DNA of 64,000 nucleotides from Dickeya fangzhongdai. Lineage in GTDB: Bacteria > Pseudomonadota > Gammaproteobacteria > Enterobacterales > Enterobacteriaceae. Positions 61,157-64,000 of this stretch are shown one piece after another. A program made the position numbers and the translations under genes. The number at the start of each line of letters is the position of its first letter. Positions within the stretch are counted from its first letter, which is position 1. The stretch spans positions 558,001-622,000 of the forward strand of contig NZ_CP025003.1 in assembly GCF_002812485.1 (NCBI RefSeq), in the 5' to 3' direction. The notes beneath the pieces are model-generated. The model did not search any database. It was given only the letters and a program-made list of their open reading frames with translations, and was not told the DNA's origin.

Positions 61157-62406
61157 CGCCTGTGTACTCAACAAAAACAACCGACCGGGGCTGGGCAATC
61201 CTCAGCACCGGTGCCGCATTGGTTATCCTGCTACTGGTCAGCGTATGGGGTTATTCGCTCATTAGTGACTGGATGCAGAAACGGATATGGATGAACACCT
61301 CCGCGCAGGTATCCCGCTTCACTCAGGCCGTGAAGAGTTATACCGGGCGCTATTACGATACGCTGCTAGCAAGTGCATCGACTACGGTGCCTGTTATCGT
61401 GACGCCGGTGATGTTGAAAAACACCGGTTTCCTGGAGCAGGGGTTCAGCGAAACCACCATCGACGGGCAGGGATACCGTGCTGCGGTGATGCGCAATGCC
61501 ACAAATACCGATCAACTCCAGGCGCTGGTTTACACGCAGGACGGTTCCGCGCTGCCGTTTTTCGCTCTGCGTCAGATATCAATGGATATCACTGCCGGCA
61601 TGGGGGGATACATCTGGACGTCCGGTATTGCCACCGGCGCTATGGGGAGCTGGACCGTTCCTCTCGCACAGTTCGGTGTCAGCAGCACGCAGGGCCATAT
61701 TGCCACACTGCTGACTGCGGATGAATTAGGGGCCGCCCGCGGTGAAAATGACCGGCTTTACCGCTTTTCGGTCACCGGCAAACCCGATCTCAACACCATG
61801 CATACCAGCATCGATATGGGAAGCAATAACCTCGATAACGTCAACGCCGTCAACGCGCAGACAGGGAATTTCAGTGGTGATGTGAATGCGGCGAACGCGA
61901 ATGCCAGCGGCGCTGTGACCGCCGGTGGTAATGTTACCAGCAGAAACGGATGGCTGGTTTCACGGGGGAATCTTGGCTGGCTTAACGCCGACCACGGCGG
62001 CGGATTTTATATGACAGACAACGATTGGGTTCGGTCTGTGAACGATAAAAATATTTACACAGGAGGGATGATGCTGGGTGGCAGTGTTCGAGCAAATGGC
62101 CGATTAAGTTCCGGTGAGGTTCTGCAGTTGGATCAGGTAAATACCGCTGGTGTCGGATGCGGCCCAAACGGCCTGGTCAGCCGTGACGGTTCAGGCGGTA
62201 TCTTGTCATGCAAAGATGGTGTCTGGACGGCGTCGTCAGGCACGGCTACGAACATCAACGTCTATCAATGCCCGTACAGCATTTGCGACAACAACTCGGC
62301 TTCAACATGTGCCGGCCAGTTGAGTACGCAACCGATGTGCCAGTGTCGAGCAAGCGGTGGCCAGGCAGGGTGCAATTATGTCGGTAAGCTGATTGTCGGG
62401 CAGTAG
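61150..62406 (+). CDS. pilV: PilV, minor pilin / tip adhesin
   Basis: A 418-residue prepilin-like protein. The leader ends DRG14 and the mature start is WAILSTGAALVILLLVSVWGY, with Ser rather than Glu at +5. A long repetitive middle (NNLDNVNAVNAQTGNFSGDVNAANANASGAVTAGGNV) and a Cys-rich C-terminus (YQCPYSICDNNSASTCAGQ ... CQCRASGGQAGCNYVG) follow. In R64 the C-terminus is switched by a shufflon; here no shufflon repeats or reversed alternative ends were seen downstream. It probably sets recipient recognition in mating. Confidence 0.9.
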   Translation: MVTPVYSTKTTDRGWAILSTGAALVILLLVSVWGYSLISDWMQKRIWMNTSAQVSRFTQAVKSYTGRYYDTLLASASTTVPVIVTPVMLKNTGFLEQGFSETTIDGQGYRAAVMRNATNTDQLQALVYTQDGSALPFFALRQISMDITAGMGGYIWTSGIATGAMGSWTVPLAQFGVSSTQGHIATLLTADELGAARGENDRLYRFSVTGKPDLNTMHTSIDMGSNNLDNVNAVNAQTGNFSGDVNAANANASGAVTAGGNVTSRNGWLVSRGNLGWLNADHGGGFYMTDNDWVRSVNDKNIYTGGMMLGGSVRANGRLSSGEVLQLDQVNTAGVGCGPNGLVSRDGSGGILSCKDGVWTASSGTATNINVYQCPYSICDNNSASTCAGQLSTQPMCQCRASGGQAGCNYVGKLIVGQ

Positions 62407-62409
62407 AAC

Positions 62410-62862
62410 ATGAATATCTGTTTATTGGTTGCGTTTGCTATTGCAGTGTATTGCCCTGTTCACCGTATGATTTGCCTGTTTACATTACGAGGATTCAGGG
62501 TTTTTGGCATGAGGCGCCGAGGGAAGTCATATTGGTTTATCCATCTCGCTACATTCTCACGTGTTGGCACTCTCAACAAATCGAAGCTGGATTATTTTAA
62601 TTCAACGTTTGTATCAGCGCTGGAGTCGGCCGTACAGCGTGGTGACAGGCGTATTGTGTTTCGATCACATCTTGTTCGACCCGGCGCAATACGCCTGGCG
62701 GCTGGCACATTGACTCGGCATCACTGTCGGTATCGTGTTGTTCCTGTAGAAATATCTCGCACTGAACGTATTGGTATCTCGCTGCAGATGTTATTGCAGG
62801 AATGGCGACGGGTCACAGTATCGAAGCAGGGGATGATGTTTGTTATCGATCGCCAACACTAA
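62410..62862 (+). CDS. Hypothetical ICE protein after pilV
   Basis: A 150-residue protein with an N-terminal membrane segment (MNICLLVAFAIAVYCPVHRMICLF) and a basic remainder rich in Arg (FRSHLVRPGAIRLAAGTLTRHHCRYRVVPVE). It is not a tyrosine recombinase, so it does not replace the Rci shufflon recombinase expected at this spot in R64. It starts three bases after pilV, so it is probably the last gene of that operon. No family recognised. Confidence 0.65.
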   Translation: MNICLLVAFAIAVYCPVHRMICLFTLRGFRVFGMRRRGKSYWFIHLATFSRVGTLNKSKLDYFNSTFVSALESAVQRGDRRIVFRSHLVRPGAIRLAAGTLTRHHCRYRVVPVEISRTERIGISLQMLLQEWRRVTVSKQGMMFVIDRQH

Positions 62863-62912
62863 ATTTTCAAAATGAAAAATGAGTTTCTGATTACATGACT
62901 TTACTCTGATCG

Positions 62913-62994
62913 ATACATTAGATCGAACCGATCGAATCGTTTCATTTTACTTGATGAAATATGTCGATTAACTTCGTTCATACATTAGAGCGAA
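62913..62994. promoter_or_regulatory. Direct repeats upstream of the next gene (possible operator)
   Basis: ATACATTAGATCGAA (62913-62927) and ATACATTAGAGCGAA (62980-62994) differ by one base and are 67 bases apart. They sit in the 165-base gap before the gene at 63028, whose product carries an N-terminal region that could bind DNA. Other ATCGA-rich words lie between them. Confidence 0.55.
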
Positions 62995-63027
62995 TTACAT
63001 TGAATTGGATTTTAGGAGCGGCAGTAA

Positions 63028-63846
63028 ATGAATCCAACGTATACTGCATTATTATCTCTATTGCGTTCTGGTAATGGCAATATCGTGCCGGATACCAGTG
63101 AGGAAAGCAATTCAGGTGGAAGTAGCCAGTTCTCTAGTCAGTTTTCTGTACGAATTAAACCTGAAAGCAAGGCCTTTTTGGATATGTATTCTGAAATACT
63201 GGGGCTGTCTAAATCAGCGCTGTATGGAATGATCGTCGAGGGTGTGATATCTGAAGCTCGTGCATCCTCCGCAGATAAAATGAATGGCGTATATGAGCGT
63301 TTTTGCTTGTTGATGGATGCTAATCAACTCAGTGTAATTCAGCAGGCGCAATTGTTGGCGCCGTTTGGGATCAGTTCGAGTGCATTATCCAATGCCGAGC
63401 GGACGCTTGATCTGCTTAATATGCAAGTACTCCGTCAGCTTGCAGACTGGTTTGGTGTCGATGTTGAGTGGTTGTGCTGTGAGAGCAACTATCCGATCAG
63501 CGGCATTCGTCCATTTAATGGTGACGGTGTTGAGTGTGATTCGGAGATCGTCTTTTTTCGGTGCAATGAGTCATATCTAATGTCTGGTGTATTCACCAGA
63601 ACGTGGCGATTTATTCAGAACGTACCGATTCCATACATTAAAGTTTATATGAAAGGTATTACATCAGATTTGAATTTACAGCATTATCATGCGGTAAACG
63701 TTAATAATGGTGGGGTTAAATATTTTTTATTTTCAGAGAAGCAAGTTGAGTCGCTGCTGTTAGGCTCTGTCTTGCCAATCATGATTATTGATAATCCAAT
63801 AAAAGAATATGCTGATTACAGCGCATTTATTTCAGGCCTTGAATAG
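63028..63846 (+). CDS. Hypothetical ICE protein with possible DNA-binding N-terminal half
   Basis: A 272-residue protein not recognised as a whole. Residues 35-75 (FSVRIKPESKAFLDMYSEILGLSKSALYGMIVEGVI) resemble a ribbon-helix-helix-like segment. Residues 95-150 (MDANQLSVIQQAQLLAPFGISSSALSNAERTLDLLNMQVLRQLADWFGVDVEWLC) resemble a Cro/CI helix-turn-helix. The C-terminal half is beta-rich. This suggests a regulator that could bind the direct repeats just upstream. TTTTAGGAG precedes the ATG. It lies between the pil operon and the rest of the conjugation genes. Confidence 0.65.
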   Translation: MNPTYTALLSLLRSGNGNIVPDTSEESNSGGSSQFSSQFSVRIKPESKAFLDMYSEILGLSKSALYGMIVEGVISEARASSADKMNGVYERFCLLMDANQLSVIQQAQLLAPFGISSSALSNAERTLDLLNMQVLRQLADWFGVDVEWLCCESNYPISGIRPFNGDGVECDSEIVFFRCNESYLMSGVFTRTWRFIQNVPIPYIKVYMKGITSDLNLQHYHAVNVNNGGVKYFLFSEKQVESLLLGSVLPIMIIDNPIKEYADYSAFISGLE

Positions 63847-63964
63847 TCTCATCTTTTGAAATTTCTTTTTCACACCAGGGGTTCTTTATTCCAGAAAACC
63901 AAATGAATGCTGCTCCAATGCCAGGGAATACTCAGAAAATAAATATCAACACAGGAAATAAGTA

Positions 63965-64000
63965 ATGAAACTTTCATTAATAACTCGTAGCTTTATTGTC
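63965..64000 (+). CDS. Start of a gene cut by the window edge
   Basis: An ATG with ACAGGAAATAAGT upstream opens a frame MKLSLITRSFIV that looks like the start of a signal peptide and runs off the window. It overlaps the stop of a 20-codon open frame (63903-63965; TAATG). Product unknown; in related ICEs conjugation-machinery genes follow here. Confidence 0.5.
   Translation, partial: MKLSLITRSFIV

Larger units (their letters stand above)
37157..64000. mobile_element. Integrative and conjugative element, SPI-7/PAPI-1-like (one end, continues past window)
   Basis: It begins at the tRNA-Phe fragment. The gene order parA, dnaB, parB, DUF2857, STY4528-like, TIGR03761-like, topB, DUF3577, ssb and pilL-V is the conserved backbone of this ICE group, known from Salmonella SPI-7 and related Pectobacterium and Pseudomonas islands. 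Integrase, relaxase, coupling protein, GI-type secretion genes and the right att site are not in the window, so mobility cannot be judged. Confidence 0.9.

Overview
The window looks like the chromosome of a plant-associated enterobacterium of the Pectobacteriaceae, most likely Dickeya or a close relative. The reasons are enteric-type ahpC/ahpF, an enterobacterial hpx purine-catabolism cluster, an enteric-type L-talarate/galactarate dehydratase and a tRNA-Phe-integrated conjugative element like those of Salmonella and Pectobacterium. The assignment rests on remembered protein families; no database was searched.

Bases 1-17600 are GC-rich core or fitness DNA. In order: the end of an iron-siderophore-type ABC importer (ATPase, binding protein, permease); ahpC and ahpF separated by an attenuator-like hairpin; a DUF1868 two-histidine phosphoesterase; a hexapeptide acetyltransferase; hpxT/hpxQ, hpxR and hpxD-hpxE-hpxO, which together oxidise hypoxanthine to urate and on to allantoin; a heavy-metal P-type ATPase divergent from a MerR/CadR regulator with a clear operator between them; and a LacI regulator divergent from L-talarate/galactarate dehydratase, again with a palindromic operator.

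Bases 17585-31886 hold an AT-rich leader and a 12-gene exopolysaccharide operon: WcaJ-type initiating transferase, outer-membrane beta-barrel protein, short Wza-like export lipoprotein, Wzc/GumC-like co-polymerase with a degenerate kinase site, Wzx flippase, Wzy polymerase, three glycosyltransferases, a small membrane protein, a secreted DUF4832/glycosidase-like protein and an acetyltransferase. This is a Wzy-dependent pathway.

Bases 31887-37156 are a low-GC accessory junction. They hold two unfamiliar genes, one of them a secreted protein with an ADP-ribosyltransferase-like layout; a short tRNA-3'-end repeat; a cluster of tiny hairpins; and an IS3-family element (4-bp target duplication) broken by an IS110/IS1111-type element.

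From 37157 to the right edge lies one end of an integrative and conjugative element (ICE) of the SPI-7/PAPI-1 type. It starts at a 50-nt copy of the 3' end of tRNA-Phe and carries parA, dnaB, parB, DUF2857, an STY4528-like replication protein with iteron-like palindromes inside its gene, a TIGR03761-like protein, topB, DUF3577, ssb, several unknown genes and a complete type IVB pilus operon (pilL-pilV). The integrase, relaxase, conjugation machinery and intact tRNA-Phe should lie beyond base 64000.

The most interesting points are: (1) the ADP-ribosyltransferase-like gene pair at 32476-34074; (2) three ICE leaders with the same hairpin, anti-Shine-Dalgarno and Shine-Dalgarno layout; (3) iteron-like repeats inside the STY4528-like gene; (4) nested tRNA-derived attachment sites with a mini-hairpin cluster.
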